Source: Opitutales bacterium (GTDB taxonomy: Bacteria > Verrucomicrobiota > Verrucomicrobiia > Opitutales > Oceanipulchritudinaceae). From it: a stretch of DNA of 64,000 bases. Of the stretch, positions 35,866 through 46,065 are shown piece after piece. The notes beneath the pieces were generated by a model. That model was given only the letters and a program-made list of their open reading frames with translations. It was not told the DNA's origin and searched no databases. The stretch covers positions 1 to 64,000 of the forward strand of contig JAFIGG010000010.1 of NCBI GenBank assembly GCA_020831485.1, read 5' to 3'. The position numbers and the translations under genes were made by a program. Within the stretch, counting starts at the first letter, position 1. The number at the start of each line of letters is the position of its first letter.

Positions 35866-36811
35866 TCGCGCCCAACTCCCTTCCGGTGACTTCGAGGAAG
35901 ACATCCTCAAGATTGCTTGGCCGCAACATCACCGGCTGCAAGCCACAACGCTCCAAAAAGGCTTCCACCGCATTCAAGCTGGGACCGCGCACGTTCACAC
36001 CCGCCCGATCCTCAAACCAGCTGAAATCCGGATCGCTGTCGGTGACCCTCTTTGCCTGGACACGATTGGCCTCGCTCGCCGGCAAAACCGCAATCGAGCC
36101 TGGACAAAAGCGTTGAATCAGGTTCCGTGGGCTGCCTTCGGCCCGAACTCGACCTTCGTGCAGTATAACCAGCCGGTCACACAGGCGCTCGGCCTCATCC
36201 ATGTAATGGGTCGTCAGCAGAATGGTCGAACCCCGTTCCTTGAAGCGCTGAACCTGCTCCCAAAGGTGCAGGCGCACCGCAGGGTCCAGGCCGGTGGTCG
36301 GTTCGTCCAGCACCAGAATATCCGGCTGCGCCAGCAGGGCCCGGACAAAAACCAGACGACGCTGCATTCCTCCAGACAATTCACGGATGCGCGCATCCGC
36401 ACGGTGAGCCAAGGACATCATTTCCAAAAGTTCCTGAACCCGGGCACGGCGTTTGGCCCTCGGTATACCGACACAGCGCGCATACATCATCATGTTCGCA
36501 CCCACCGCCATATCCTCATCCAAGGCGTTGTCCTGAGTAACAACACCGAGGCGCTTTTTGATCGAGCGCGCATCCGAGGCAGGATCCAGACCAAAGACAT
36601 CGACGTCGCCATCGCTGCGTGAAGTGGCCCCATAGAGAATGCGGATCAGGGTCGACTTGCCCGCACCGTTGGGCCCCAGTAAACCAAAGCATTCTCCCTT
36701 ACGAATCTCAAAACTCGCACCCTTCAAGGCCTCCACCGAGCCAAAGGATTTCCGCACCTCCCGGCAATTGACAAGGCTGGCATTGGTTTTGTTTGAAGGT
36801 TCGATTGTCAT
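35858..36811 (-). CDS. ABC exporter ATP-binding protein (NodI-like)
   Basis: The 317-residue ATPase has Walker A GLLGPNGAGKSTL, the signature LSGGMQRRL, Walker B DILVLDEPTTGLDP and the switch histidine in LLTTHYMDEAERLCD. A C-terminal domain of about 80 residues follows, as in NodI/DrrA exporters. It pairs with the overlapping permease gene. The substrate may be a lipid, glycan or drug; the context does not say. Confidence 0.93.
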   Translation of the reverse strand: MTIEPSNKTNASLVNCREVRKSFGSVEALKGASFEIRKGECFGLLGPNGAGKSTLIRILYGATSRSDGDVDVFGLDPASDARSIKKRLGVVTQDNALDEDMAVGANMMMYARCVGIPRAKRRARVQELLEMMSLAHRADARIRELSGGMQRRLVFVRALLAQPDILVLDEPTTGLDPAVRLHLWEQVQRFKERGSTILLTTHYMDEAERLCDRLVILHEGRVRAEGSPRNLIQRFCPGSIAVLPASEANRVQAKRVTDSDPDFSWFEDRAGVNVRGPSLNAVEAFLERCGLQPVMLRPSNLEDVFLEVTGRELGAND

Positions 36812-36998
36812 AGATTTGAGACATCAGAATCCACAAGCTCCGCGGTATTGCCAATCCGAATTTGCCAGCCAAAGTAGACCCCTCGCTCTCAGCGTGGGGA
36901 CCGGGACCGAAGCCGATCTCTCCAGATCACCCCATACCATGCATAAATGCAGAGTCTACAACTGGACTTCCGTAGCTAATCGACTAAGCTGACCCTCA

Positions 36999-38525
36999 AT
37001 GAATCATCCACATGCAAGACCTCGAGCGCCAGAATCAAAATGCAACAAAGTCCTGGTCACGGGCGCTACGGGCTATGTGGGAGGCCGTCTGGTTCCGAAT
37101 TTACTTACAGCCGGCCATTCCGTGCGCTGTATGGTCCGGGATCCTGGCCGCTTGAAGGGCCGGGACTGGGAACCGGAGGTCGAGGTCTGCCAGGGCGATG
37201 TGTTCGATCCAGAATCCCTCGCGACAGCAATGGACGGCGCTTCTCATGCCTACTACCTGATTCACAGTCTGGGCTCCGGCTCCGAGTTTGACCGCCGCGA
37301 CCAGGAGGCAGCTGAACACTTTGCCAAGGCGGCCGAGGCTGCAGGAGTCCAGCAAATTATTTACCTCGGAGGCCTGGCGACTCCTGGTCCGGAACTGTCG
37401 GAACACCTGCGCTCCCGCCACTCCACCGGTGATTCCTTGAGAAAAGGCAAGGTACCGGTCACCGAATTTCGCGCTGGGGTGATTGTCGGTTCGGGCAGTT
37501 TGTCCTTCGAAATCATCCGCTACCTCTGCGAACGGGTACCGCTTATGATCTGTCCGCGCTGGGTCTTCACCAAAACTCAGCCCATCGCCATTCGCGAAGT
37601 AATCGAGTACCTTACCGCTGCAATTAAAACGCAGGAAAGCCGGGGCCAAGTTATTGAAATCGGCGGAAAGGATGTCCTGACCTATGGGGACATGATGCAG
37701 ATATATGCCGAGGTCAGGGGTCTCCGACGTAGAATGATACCCGTCCCCATCTTAACACCCCGACTCTCGTCCTACTGGGTCAACATGGTCACACCGATTC
37801 CGCTGCGCTATGCACGTCCGCTGATCGAAGGTTTGCGCAATGAAAACACGGTAACAGACCCGAGCGCCAAAAAGCTGTTTCCGGCGATCCAGCCGGTCGG
37901 CTATCGGGTCGCCGTCGAACGTGCGCTGGAACGCTTGCGCGCAAGCCACATTGAGACGACCTGGAGCGACGCGCTCAGGCGCGCAGACGCTCAAAGCCAG
38001 CCGGTCGTGCTGGCCGCGCGGGAAGGAATGATTGTCGAAAGGCGCCAACTGCGGGTAGGCACGTCGTCGGCAGCGATTTTCCGGGCCTTCAGCGGTCTGG
38101 GTGGAGACACCGGCTGGCTGGCCTTCAACTGGGCCTGGCGCCTGCGTGGATTTTTTGACCGCATGATCGGAGGAGTCGGCCTGCGCCGGGGTCGCCGCCA
38201 CCCGAGGGATCTGCGGGCCGGCGATGCCCTGGATTTCTGGCGGGTCGAGGCCATCGAACCCGATCGCCTACTGCGCCTGCGCGCCGAGATGAAGGTTCCA
38301 GGGCTGGCTTGGTTGGAATTCAAGGTTGAGGCAAAAGGGAAGGAAGATTCCGTGCTAAGCCAGACTGCTTACTTTGCCCCCAAAGGCCTCAGCGGTTCAC
38401 TCTACTGGTACCTGCTCTATCCGATTCACGGCCTGATCTTCAGCAGTCTGATCCGACGCGTTGGCGAGCGGGCTGAGGCAATTGCCAAAGACCATCAATC
38501 CAAGCCTTCCAAAGCACTCAGCTGA
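36999..38525 (+). CDS. NAD(P)-binding SDR fused to DUF2867
   Basis: The 508-residue protein starts with an atypical SDR Rossmann domain (KVLVTGATGYVGGRLVPNLL, then YYLIHSLGSG) of about 300 residues and ends with a DUF2867 domain at about 345-490 (AFSGLGGDTGWLAFNWAWRLRG, GLRRGRRHP, DALDFWRVEAIEPDRLLRLRAEMK). The combination is recurrent in bacteria; the reaction is unknown. The last 31 bases overlap the convergent DUF4838 gene, tail to tail. The preceding 187 bases are divergent from the exporter and contain no clear promoter. Confidence 0.85.
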   Translation: MNHPHARPRAPESKCNKVLVTGATGYVGGRLVPNLLTAGHSVRCMVRDPGRLKGRDWEPEVEVCQGDVFDPESLATAMDGASHAYYLIHSLGSGSEFDRRDQEAAEHFAKAAEAAGVQQIIYLGGLATPGPELSEHLRSRHSTGDSLRKGKVPVTEFRAGVIVGSGSLSFEIIRYLCERVPLMICPRWVFTKTQPIAIREVIEYLTAAIKTQESRGQVIEIGGKDVLTYGDMMQIYAEVRGLRRRMIPVPILTPRLSSYWVNMVTPIPLRYARPLIEGLRNENTVTDPSAKKLFPAIQPVGYRVAVERALERLRASHIETTWSDALRRADAQSQPVVLAAREGMIVERRQLRVGTSSAAIFRAFSGLGGDTGWLAFNWAWRLRGFFDRMIGGVGLRRGRRHPRDLRAGDALDFWRVEAIEPDRLLRLRAEMKVPGLAWLEFKVEAKGKEDSVLSQTAYFAPKGLSGSLYWYLLYPIHGLIFSSLIRRVGERAEAIAKDHQSKPSKALS

Positions 38526-40756
38526 TACAGGCGGGCATCGTCCACTTCAATCCAGTCCCCCGGCTCCTGCTCATAAAAACGAATGAACAAGCGAACAAAG
38601 GATGCGGATTGTGGTGCCTTTGCCACAGGTCCCAATTGAAATCCTTGTTTGTATTCTCCGGGTGGTAAACGGTCCCAGGGACTGCGTTCGAGTTGCTGGC
38701 CGTCCGCGTCGTACCAGTCGAGGCGAACAAATATATTGGCCGAGGGCCCACAGACTCCGCGCAAGCGCACATCCGCAGCATAGAGTTGCCCGGGCTCTAC
38801 CCGGACGATACTGAAGAGTTGTCCGCGACGCACCTGTTCGGCGCGCACACCGCTGTCCGTAATATCCAGTTGGGCGGATTCGGTATTTAAAAGGGATCTC
38901 CGCCAGCGCTCCCGTCCGTCCACCCAATCGGCGACAAAGACGAGTTGGGCATCCACCGAACCTTTCTGCATCTGCCACAACCGGCGAGGACCCGGATCGC
39001 CAAACAGGGCCCAATCCGAATCGGCAAAGCGCTGATGCAGCGGACTGCTCTCCAGCATACTTTCGCGCTGACTGCGGAAAGCGACTTCCAATTCCCTCAG
39101 CTCCGCAATCATTGCCTGCACGCCAGCCAGGCTGGAGGGGTCGTGCCCGCTAAAATCAAATGCGGGCGTGTCGCCACGGACAAGCTTTACCGGGCCCATT
39201 TCTCCACGCGACAAAGCCCACTGAAGATGCACGTAACGCACAAACAGTTCGGTAAGGCGAAAGGCCTGCTCGGTGTATTCAACCCGGCGAACGTAGTTGG
39301 ACACGCCCGTCTCTTCCCGCGATTGTTTGGCCGTCAATAAAGCACGGTCGATCAGCTCCCGCATCAGGACCAGATGCTCTTCGCCAAACAGATAGGCCTG
39401 GTGGGCATCGAGGTAATAGCGAAGCCACACCGCACTGCCCGGCTGGTACATCCAGAGAAATTCCGCTACCGAGAAAAAGTGCCGCATGGTCTCGCTGGCC
39501 GGACCGTAATACCCGTCAAAAAACTCTTCCATCAAAGATTCAGGATCCGCGTCCACATCGTCGAGCAACTGGGCCGCCAACCAGGTGGTGTGCCCGTCAA
39601 AAGCCCAGAGCGGTGAGACCTGGGAAAAATAGGCGCGCGCACCCGCCTCGTACACAGCAGGAATGCTGTCCGCCACGATTCCGGTCAGCGATCTGGGTAT
39701 CAGAAATCCATAACCAAAGATGTAATCCCAGGTGCCAATAATCTCGGGCCCCGCCTCCGACCAGGCTTCAACCAGAGCCAGGTCTTCGTCGTAAAAGGCA
39801 GAGTCATACCACTGGGTTCGATCGGCGGTCAGGTAAGGTATGATTTTTGGATGCACCGGAAAATCCGGCACATTCTCCCAGCTCAAATACGCCAGGGCGC
39901 CCATGTATTTGTCCGGAAAAACTTCCCCCACCCGCTCGGCTACACGGTTCGAAAAATGAAACACGTGGTTGCTGTAGTCCGGATAGCGACGAAAATAACG
40001 GTCCGGATCAAACCAGGGATAATCGTCAGGAAAGTGACCGAATTCAAAGCTGTCATTGGCCCCGATCGAAAAACTCTTCAGTTCTGGTTGGGCCTCGAAG
40101 CGCTCGATCACGGTATCGGCGATTCGCTCTACCACCTCGCCCTCGGAAAGGTCCGGGTGATCATTAAAGCCGCTGACGTTCGGGTAAGGCGGCCGCATCG
40201 GCTCGCCTTGCGGATCCTTGGCAAACCATTGTGGATGCGTATCAAAATGCTCCGGGCGGATGATGCGAAAATGCGCGTGGTTGAAAGTGAACTGTTCAAC
40301 CAACCGGTTCCCTGCGGCCCAGTTTTGCTCAGCCTGCCCATAGCGCGCACGCCCTATGTCGTGCAGGTTGCGGGTGATGTATCGGCGACTTTGCGAACGC
40401 TCCTCCAGCCAGTCCCTGAATGGCTTGGGCGACTCCTTGGCAAGGACCGCATATTCGCCTGGAACGTAGTGCCGGAAGCCCCATTCCCCGTGTAGCCAGC
40501 GGTAGATCTCCGCCACCAAGTCTTCACGTTCGAGCAGTTCCGCATCCACCACCAGGGCAGCATCGCCTGAAGGCTCCCCGATCAACGGCATCCAGCGCAA
40601 ACGCAGCTCCTCACCATAGTGCCCCCGTAACACCGGAACCGCCTCCGCCAGAGCCTCCCTAACCACATCCGGCGCCAGGCGCGAAACATAAAACCGGGCA
40701 TCAGCCACAACTGCGCTCAACACCCACAGTGCACACACACTGAAAAACCATCGCAT
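38495..40756 (-). CDS. Secreted DUF4838 protein
   Basis: A 753-residue exported protein with an N-terminal signal peptide (MRWFFSVCALWVLSAVVADA). The centre matches DUF4838: RWLHGEWGFRHYVPGEY, SIGANDSFEFGHFPDDYPW, and NVPDFPVHPKIIPYLTADRTQW, typical of large periplasmic proteins near glycoside hydrolases in Verrucomicrobiota and Planctomycetota. A beta-sandwich-like C-terminal region follows (about 610-750). The start at 40756 is chosen because it places the signal peptide at the N-terminus. A role in polysaccharide processing is an inference; no catalytic residues are known to me. Confidence 0.8.
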   Translation of the reverse strand: MRWFFSVCALWVLSAVVADARFYVSRLAPDVVREALAEAVPVLRGHYGEELRLRWMPLIGEPSGDAALVVDAELLEREDLVAEIYRWLHGEWGFRHYVPGEYAVLAKESPKPFRDWLEERSQSRRYITRNLHDIGRARYGQAEQNWAAGNRLVEQFTFNHAHFRIIRPEHFDTHPQWFAKDPQGEPMRPPYPNVSGFNDHPDLSEGEVVERIADTVIERFEAQPELKSFSIGANDSFEFGHFPDDYPWFDPDRYFRRYPDYSNHVFHFSNRVAERVGEVFPDKYMGALAYLSWENVPDFPVHPKIIPYLTADRTQWYDSAFYDEDLALVEAWSEAGPEIIGTWDYIFGYGFLIPRSLTGIVADSIPAVYEAGARAYFSQVSPLWAFDGHTTWLAAQLLDDVDADPESLMEEFFDGYYGPASETMRHFFSVAEFLWMYQPGSAVWLRYYLDAHQAYLFGEEHLVLMRELIDRALLTAKQSREETGVSNYVRRVEYTEQAFRLTELFVRYVHLQWALSRGEMGPVKLVRGDTPAFDFSGHDPSSLAGVQAMIAELRELEVAFRSQRESMLESSPLHQRFADSDWALFGDPGPRRLWQMQKGSVDAQLVFVADWVDGRERWRRSLLNTESAQLDITDSGVRAEQVRRGQLFSIVRVEPGQLYAADVRLRGVCGPSANIFVRLDWYDADGQQLERSPWDRLPPGEYKQGFQLGPVAKAPQSASFVRLFIRFYEQEPGDWIEVDDARLYQLSALEGLD

Positions 40757-40799
40757 ACTGTGAAGAGTTGAATTAATGGCCAGTGGGTGCAATCCTGAA

Positions 40800-41813
40800 T
40801 TAGATTACTACTTCAAGTGATTCCCACAAATCGTTCATCAGCTCTTTAGACAAGGCATTCGCAGCTAAATCAGCTGCACTAAAGCGTTCCCGCTGTTCGA
40901 CAAAGTAGTCCACAGTGCCTAAACCCAGCGGCCGTTTCAGCTCGAACTCGGCGGCAAGTCGAAGCAGGGCGCGCAGTCCGACAAGGGATTCAAAAGACGA
41001 AGAGAGAATGACCTGCTCCGGACGGTCGGCAATTGCCTGGCGGCATTCATCGAGGCTGCCAAAGACGGACGGCTTCAGCACGAGGATTCCGGGCCATTGC
41101 AGCTCTTGTGTCCATTGCTTCCAGCTCTCGGCCGAGCTGACCGACTCATCAAGGGCCAAGGGCAGGCGTTGATTCAAGGTCTTGAGGGCCGAAACCTGCT
41201 TGAGGGCCAGCGACGGCAGCAAGGCCTGCTCTAGGCATTCGATCTTCGCTTCACCGGAGAAGCAAGCCACCCAGGTCTCGAGCGTTTTCAGGTCCATCGA
41301 TCCGTTGGCATCCAGGCGCAGCTGGAAACCATCTGGCAGAGTGGCCAATACCTCCCTAAGCTGCTGGCGTTCGCTGGGACCATCTCCCACCCCAACCTTA
41401 ACTTTGGCGACCCGAAAACCCTCATCCGCCAATCTGCGGCACGCCAGCTCCAAAGAGGCATCCAGCTTCAGCAGGGCTGCCCGTGGCAACAGGATGGACT
41501 TTGCAGCTTCCGCCTGCAAATCCGCAAGGGCACATGTCAGACCAAATCGGGTGGCCCGAAAATTCGGTACGATACGCAGGATTGAAGCCAGATCCAGACG
41601 CGAGCCGAGGCTGCGCAGGCACTGGGCGGCGTAATCCAGAGATTCGGAGCCAAAGGCCTCAATGGGTGCAACCTCTCCGTAGCCGCTACGGCCGTCGGCA
41701 TCCTCCAGGCGAACGATCAGGCTGAGCCGTTCGCGCCAGGTTTCATTGGCGGTCTGGACGGGCTGAAACAGCGGTCGGCGGCAGAGGCGCCATTGGAAAA
41801 GAAAGTCGGACAT
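40800..41813 (-). CDS. menC: Enolase-superfamily enzyme, probably o-succinylbenzoate synthase
   Basis: The 337-residue protein has the acid-base and metal residues of the MLE/OSBS subgroup: KVKVG (catalytic KxK), LRLDANGSM and CLEQ and ALDES (Asp, Glu, Asp ligands) and VLKPSVFGS (opposite-face Lys). MenC dehydrates SHCHC to o-succinylbenzoate in menaquinone synthesis; L-Ala-D/L-Glu epimerase is the other option. The start at 41813 is set by family alignment. No other men genes are in the window. It is divergent from guaB. Confidence 0.75.
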   Translation of the reverse strand: MSDFLFQWRLCRRPLFQPVQTANETWRERLSLIVRLEDADGRSGYGEVAPIEAFGSESLDYAAQCLRSLGSRLDLASILRIVPNFRATRFGLTCALADLQAEAAKSILLPRAALLKLDASLELACRRLADEGFRVAKVKVGVGDGPSERQQLREVLATLPDGFQLRLDANGSMDLKTLETWVACFSGEAKIECLEQALLPSLALKQVSALKTLNQRLPLALDESVSSAESWKQWTQELQWPGILVLKPSVFGSLDECRQAIADRPEQVILSSSFESLVGLRALLRLAAEFELKRPLGLGTVDYFVEQRERFSAADLAANALSKELMNDLWESLEVVI

Positions 41814-41892
41814 AGGAGCCAGACTGGCGCTTCCTGCCGAACTTTTCAACTTTCAGCTTGATCCAAAGCCAAAGAATGATTTCACATCCACA

Positions 41893-43473
41893 ATGGAGCC
41901 CGAAAAATCACTCAAGTGCATCGATGAAGCCTTTTATCTGGATGCCGACCGGTTTTTTGCTGCGAACGCGACGGTGGGTTTGACCTACGACGACATCACG
42001 CTCGCTACACGCTACAGTGAGGTCTTACCGCGTTTCACTCAGGTTGACCTTCAGCTGTCCCCCTTCCTGAAACTCCATATTCCCGTAATTTCCGCCGACA
42101 TGGATACGGTGACCGAGTCCGCCATGGCCTCCGCTATGGCCCGCAACGGGGGCCTCGGCATGATCCACTACAACATGTCCGAAAAGGATCAAGTGCACGA
42201 AGTGGCGCGCGTTAAAAATGACGTGCATGGCCTCATCCAGGATCCGATCACGGTGAGCCCCGAGGACCGGATTGCAGACGTACTGCAAATGGTGGAAGCA
42301 AAGAATTTCAAGTTTCGCACCTTCCCGGTAGTCGACAAAGACAACCACCTGCTGGGCCTTCTGCGCGGCCGCATCGTCAAGAACCGTTACCGCGATGTCA
42401 AAGTCGGTGAGGCAATGACCACCCGCGAAGAAGTGTTCACTATCCTCGATTCGAAAATCGCCAACAATCCGATCGATGCCGCCGACCGGTTTTTCACCGA
42501 GCACATGGGCATCCACAAGCTGATCGTCGTCAACCGCGAAGGTAAGTTGAAAGGCTTGTTCACGATGACCGACATCGAGCGCATCCGCGAGGAAGAGAAC
42601 GCCGCGGTCAAGCCGGCCCGGGACAGCAAATTCCGTCTGATTTGTGGCGCAGCCATTTCCGCGACCCGCAACTCCACCGGCGACCTGGACAAGGACCGCA
42701 TCCTGCAACACGCGCATAATCTGGTCCGCGAGGGTGTCGACGCCCTCGCTGTATCAACCGCCCACGGCCACAGCCGCGGCGTCGGCGATGTGCTCCGCCT
42801 GCTGCGTTCCGAATTTCCCGAATTAACGCTGGTAGCGGGCAATGTGACCAGTGCCGAAGGCGTGGAATTTCTGGCCGACAGCGGTGCCAATGCCATCAAA
42901 GTGGGCCAGGGCCCTGGTTCGATCTGCACGACCCGCATCGTTGCCGGCGTCGGCATTCCTCAGCTTACGGCACTTTACGTCGCAGCCAAGGCGGCTCAGC
43001 GCAAAGGCGTTTCGGTCATCGCGGACGGCGGCATCGTTAAGAGCGGTGACATCGTAAAAGCATTGACCCTCGCCGACGCGGTCATGTGTGGCGGCATCCT
43101 GGCCGGTTGTCAGGAAGCACCGGGCAATCTGATCGAAATCAACGGCAAGGTTTACAAGCAATACCGCGGCATGGGCAGTCTCTCCGCGATGAAGGCCGGC
43201 AGCGCCGCGCGTTACGGTCACGACAAAAGCCAGAAAAAATCCGAGAAGATCGCGGCAGAAGGCATTGAAGCGCTTAAAGAAGTTTCCGACACCATAGACA
43301 ACACCCTGCGACAACTCATTGGTGGCGTGCAAAGCGGCATGGGCTACCTGGGAGCTGCCAATCTGGCAGAACTCAAAGAAAAGGCGCGGTATATTCGGGT
43401 CAGCCCTGCGGGCCAACGCGAATCCGCGCCGCATGATGTCATCGAGGTGAAGACGACCAAAGAGTCGGACTGA
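41893..43473 (+). CDS. guaB: Inosine-5'-monophosphate dehydrogenase
   Basis: GuaB oxidises IMP to XMP with NAD+, the first committed step to GMP. The 526-residue protein has the TIM barrel with Cys345 in [11 protein letters not shown], the finger YRGMGS, and a pair of CBS domains at about 110-230 ([16 protein letters not shown] ... [19 protein letters not shown]) for nucleotide regulation. It is about 30 residues longer than usual, with an N-terminal extension ([18 protein letters not shown]). It is convergent with the ferredoxin gene, 7 bases apart. Confidence 0.96.
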   Translation: MEPEKSLKCIDEAFYLDADRFFAANATVGLTYDDITLATRYSEVLPRFTQVDLQLSPFLKLHIPVISADMDTVTESAMASAMARNGGLGMIHYNMSEKDQVHEVARVKNDVHGLIQDPITVSPEDRIADVLQMVEAKNFKFRTFPVVDKDNHLLGLLRGRIVKNRYRDVKVGEAMTTREEVFTILDSKIANNPIDAADRFFTEHMGIHKLIVVNREGKLKGLFTMTDIERIREEENAAVKPARDSKFRLICGAAISATRNSTGDLDKDRILQHAHNLVREGVDALAVSTAHGHSRGVGDVLRLLRSEFPELTLVAGNVTSAEGVEFLADSGANAIKVGQGPGSICTTRIVAGVGIPQLTALYVAAKAAQRKGVSVIADGGIVKSGDIVKALTLADAVMCGGILAGCQEAPGNLIEINGKVYKQYRGMGSLSAMKAGSAARYGHDKSQKKSEKIAAEGIEALKEVSDTIDNTLRQLIGGVQSGMGYLGAANLAELKEKARYIRVSPAGQRESAPHDVIEVKTTKESD

Positions 43474-43486
43474 GCCAGTATCAGTC
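43468..43486. terminator. Small hairpin spanning two convergent stop codons
   Basis: GACTGA (43468-43473) and TCAGTC (43481-43486) form a 6-base-pair stem with a 7-base loop. The left arm ends in the guaB TGA and the right arm begins with the complement of the ferredoxin TGA. It copies the layout at 35076-35100 but is shorter and may be only a by-product of the opposed stops. Confidence 0.35.
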
Positions 43487-43720
43487 TTCGTCGCCGTCGT
43501 CGCCGATGGCCTCTACAGGACAGCCTTCGAGGGCTTCCATGCACTGCTCAATGTCCTCATCGGTCTTCGGTTGCGCATGGACATAGGAGTAGCCTCCATC
43601 CTCATTGCGCGAGAAGAAGTCCGGCGCGGTTTCACGGCAGAGATCACAGTCGATGCATTGTTCATCGACATAAAATTTACCTGCGGCGTTTTCGGGCCAT
43701 TTTTCGGTTTTGTCAGCCAT
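43481..43720 (-). CDS. Single-cluster [4Fe-4S] ferredoxin
   Basis: The 79-residue acidic protein binds one cluster through CIDCDLC and the distal CP in LEGCPVEAI; the middle cysteine spacing is CxxCxxC rather than two full motifs. It is a small cytoplasmic electron carrier. Its partners are not encoded nearby. The 183 bases before it, up to the DUF423 stop, contain nothing I can annotate. Confidence 0.92.
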   Translation of the reverse strand: MADKTEKWPENAAGKFYVDEQCIDCDLCRETAPDFFSRNEDGGYSYVHAQPKTDEDIEQCMEALEGCPVEAIGDDGDED

Positions 43721-43903
43721 AATGGCACACTAGATCATGCGAAACCGCTCCGCTGTCAAGTAAGACAATGCGATGCGCACAGCGCAACAGCCGGGATATT
43801 TGGTTTGCACTAAAGCAAAGGCCTCATGCGTCCAGCATCCAAGCAATACCAGGCATTCAAAATGCTAATAATAAGTCAGGCTAATACATTCGATAGTCGA
43901 ATC

Positions 43904-44290
43904 TCAGTCGCTCCGTCTCAGCAACAAAACAGCCAGATAAAGCCATCCTGCAATGAATGCGAGTCCTCCAAGTGGCGTGATCGGGCCAACGAATGCCGGT
44001 CCTCCGAGCGAAAGCCAATAGAGCGAACCGCTGAACAAGACGATTCCCGCAACCCAGGCCCAGGCGACGCCTTGAAGGCAGCCAGTTTGCCCGGCTTTTG
44101 CCCAAGCCCCCAGAGCGACAATCGCAACCGCGTGCACCAGGTGGTAGAGCACGGCGGTTTCCCAGACAGCGGTGCGTCCGGCCTCGGCCAGGCGCTCTTC
44201 CAGGGCATGGGCGCCAAAGGCACCCAGGACAACCCCTACGGCGGAGAGGACTGCGCCCAAGGCAAAAACCAGTGAAGATTTTTCTTTCAT
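43904..44290 (-). CDS. DUF423 membrane protein
   Basis: A 128-residue protein of four predicted helices with the DUF423 hallmark VLGAFGAHALEERL followed by WETAVLYHLVHAVAIVALG. The family is found in many aerobes but its function is not established. The gene is divergent from the rhomboid gene, with 50 bases between starts. Confidence 0.92.
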   Translation of the reverse strand: MKEKSSLVFALGAVLSAVGVVLGAFGAHALEERLAEAGRTAVWETAVLYHLVHAVAIVALGAWAKAGQTGCLQGVAWAWVAGIVLFSGSLYWLSLGGPAFVGPITPLGGLAFIAGWLYLAVLLLRRSD

Positions 44291-44340
44291 GTTTGTAGTC
44301 TTGCCAAAGTGAGTGGCCTTTTCAAGATTTGCCTGAGTCG

Positions 44341-45258
44341 ATGAGCATCTACAACCGCAGTTACATGCGCCCTGAACACAGCAGCTACTCCAGCAGTCCC
44401 TGGGCCCTGAAGGCGATCCTGATCACACTGGTTGCGGTTTTCTTTCTGCAGAACGTGTTCCGCCACTGGTTTGGCGTCAGCTGGATGGAACAAGTATTCG
44501 CACTCAATTGGGACACCCTGACGTCCGGCTACCTCCACACCCTGCTAACTTACGGACTGCTGCACTCCACTGAGCTGGGCATTCCCTGGCACCTACTGCT
44601 CAACGGCCTGATGCTATATTTGTTTGGGCGGGAAATCGAATTCCGCCTGGGCACCCAAAAGTTCATTGAAGCCTTTGGCTTTTCGATTCTGGTGGGCGGC
44701 ATTGCCTGGATTCTGGTGCGCATGAGCGGCAATCCCCAGGCAATTCTGGTTGGAGCCTCCGCCGGAGTCTTTGGCATCATTACCCTCTTCTGTATGTTCC
44801 GCTGGTATGATGAGCTGAGCCTCTTGTTCATCCCGGGGCGCTTTCTCGGCAAACACCTGTTCTACTTTTTCCTCGGCATGCAGGCCTTCTTTTTCCTCTT
44901 CACCGAAATGCCCCGCATGGGACAGAGCAGCGTGGCCTATTCTGCCCACCTGGGCGGCATACTCGGTGGTTTCATCTACTACCGCCAACTGATGGCAAAA
45001 GATTCCCTGATAGCCACCATCGGCCGCCTGTTCGCCAAAAAGACCGAAACCCGGGCACCGAAATGGGAAGCCAAAGTGGCCGCAGTCAAAGCCCGCGGCG
45101 CCGGTCGCTACAAAGTCAATATGTCCTCTCCTCCAGACAAAAGTGATCTACGCAAAGAGGTCGACCGCATCCTCGACAAGATCAACGACAAAGGCTTCGG
45201 CGCCCTGACCTCCGATGAAAAGCAGATCCTCGACAAAGCCAAAGATATGCTGAAGTAA
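44341..45258 (+). CDS. Rhomboid-family intramembrane serine protease
   Basis: The 305-residue protein has six helices and the catalytic dyad: Ser140 in VGASAGVFG and His203 in YSAHLGGILGG, with supporting H and N in WHLLLNGLMLYLFG. A C-terminal cytoplasmic tail of about 85 residues ends in a helical region (LRKEVDRILDKINDKGFGALTSDEKQ). Rhomboids cleave membrane-spanning substrates within the bilayer. The ATG at 44341 is preferred to the TTG at 44329. Downstream 135 bases carry a REP-like palindrome. Confidence 0.92.
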   Translation: MSIYNRSYMRPEHSSYSSSPWALKAILITLVAVFFLQNVFRHWFGVSWMEQVFALNWDTLTSGYLHTLLTYGLLHSTELGIPWHLLLNGLMLYLFGREIEFRLGTQKFIEAFGFSILVGGIAWILVRMSGNPQAILVGASAGVFGIITLFCMFRWYDELSLLFIPGRFLGKHLFYFFLGMQAFFFLFTEMPRMGQSSVAYSAHLGGILGGFIYYRQLMAKDSLIATIGRLFAKKTETRAPKWEAKVAAVKARGAGRYKVNMSSPPDKSDLRKEVDRILDKINDKGFGALTSDEKQILDKAKDMLK

Positions 45259-45335
45259 AAGGGGCATAGTTGGCGATTCTTGGTTTTCAGTTCGTCGTTC
45301 CCATCCCTAGCTCCTCAGCCCCTCAGCTCCTACCG

Positions 45336-45354
45336 GCGGTCTCGGCGAGACCGC
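45336..45354. repeat. REP-like palindrome (CGAG core)
   Basis: GCGGTCTCGGCGAGACCGC is a near-perfect palindrome of 19 bases in the gap between the rhomboid and response regulator genes, which run convergently. It could serve as a terminator-like hairpin. Related palindromes with a CGAG core occur at 54648, 54691 and 60935. Confidence 0.65.
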
Positions 45355-45393
45355 TCTACCTAGTCAACGGCGGCATTCCCACGAAGCCGGACC

Positions 45394-45984
45394 CTACCCT
45401 CGTGTCGAGCGCTTCATGGCTTCGAGTTGGGGGATAATGTGTTTCTCGTAGTAATCGGGTTCGATTCCATGGGAGACGGCTATGCCGAGGTGGCGTTGCA
45501 TGAACTCTTCGATGGTTTGCCAACCTTCATCGGGGAAGTTGACCTTTTTGGTGTAGGCGCAGACGGTGAGGACGTTTTCCAGGGAACGGATACGACTGTT
45601 GGCTTTGAGGATGCGTTGGGCGACCCTCAGGCGCATTTCGAGTTCCACCCGGTCAAGTGGTTTGGGAAGGAAATCATCGACCCCCGCCTCCATGGCCTCA
45701 ATGAAGTGCTTCTGGCCGCCTGAATTAGCGGTTAGCATGATGATGTAGGTGTAATCTGACTTGTCCGAAGCTTGTTCCAGTTCGCGCACCTTGCGGACAA
45801 GCTCCAGACCATCCATCCGCGGCATCAACCAATCGACGATCATCAGGCGCGTCTGCATCGAGGCATGGGACTCCCAGGCTTCTTCACCATTCGCCGTTGT
45901 CGTCACGGTGTGACCCATTTCCTCGAGGATGCAAACCAGGAGCTTGCGCGATGTGACATCGTCTTCTGCAATCAGAATATTCAT
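45394..45984 (-). CDS. Response regulator with degenerate C-terminal cysteine motif
   Basis: The 196-residue protein begins with a receiver domain (IAEDDVTSRKLL; phosphoacceptor Asp51 in IVDWLMPRMDG; Lys108 in LPKPLD). The C-terminal 65 residues resemble the small module CAYCKK...SHGICPxCYEK found after receivers and PAS domains, but read CAYTKK and SHGIEPDYYEK, so three of four cysteines are replaced (Thr145, Glu175, Tyr178). There is no DNA-binding output domain. No kinase gene is adjacent; the hybrid kinase at 19028 is the nearest. Confidence 0.88.
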   Translation of the reverse strand: MNILIAEDDVTSRKLLVCILEEMGHTVTTTANGEEAWESHASMQTRLMIVDWLMPRMDGLELVRKVRELEQASDKSDYTYIIMLTANSGGQKHFIEAMEAGVDDFLPKPLDRVELEMRLRVAQRILKANSRIRSLENVLTVCAYTKKVNFPDEGWQTIEEFMQRHLGIAVSHGIEPDYYEKHIIPQLEAMKRSTRG

Positions 45985-46065
45985 AGCAAGGTCGTAAAAA
46001 CTGATTATCCCCTCCCTTCGTTAACGCAAGCGCGAACGCCAAAACAGGGCTTTAGACCCTAGAAA

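Noticed and set aside
35098-36811. NodIJ-like exporter as a nodulation factor system
   Set aside because: The similarity is to the exporter family only; no nodulation genes are present, so only the family call is kept.
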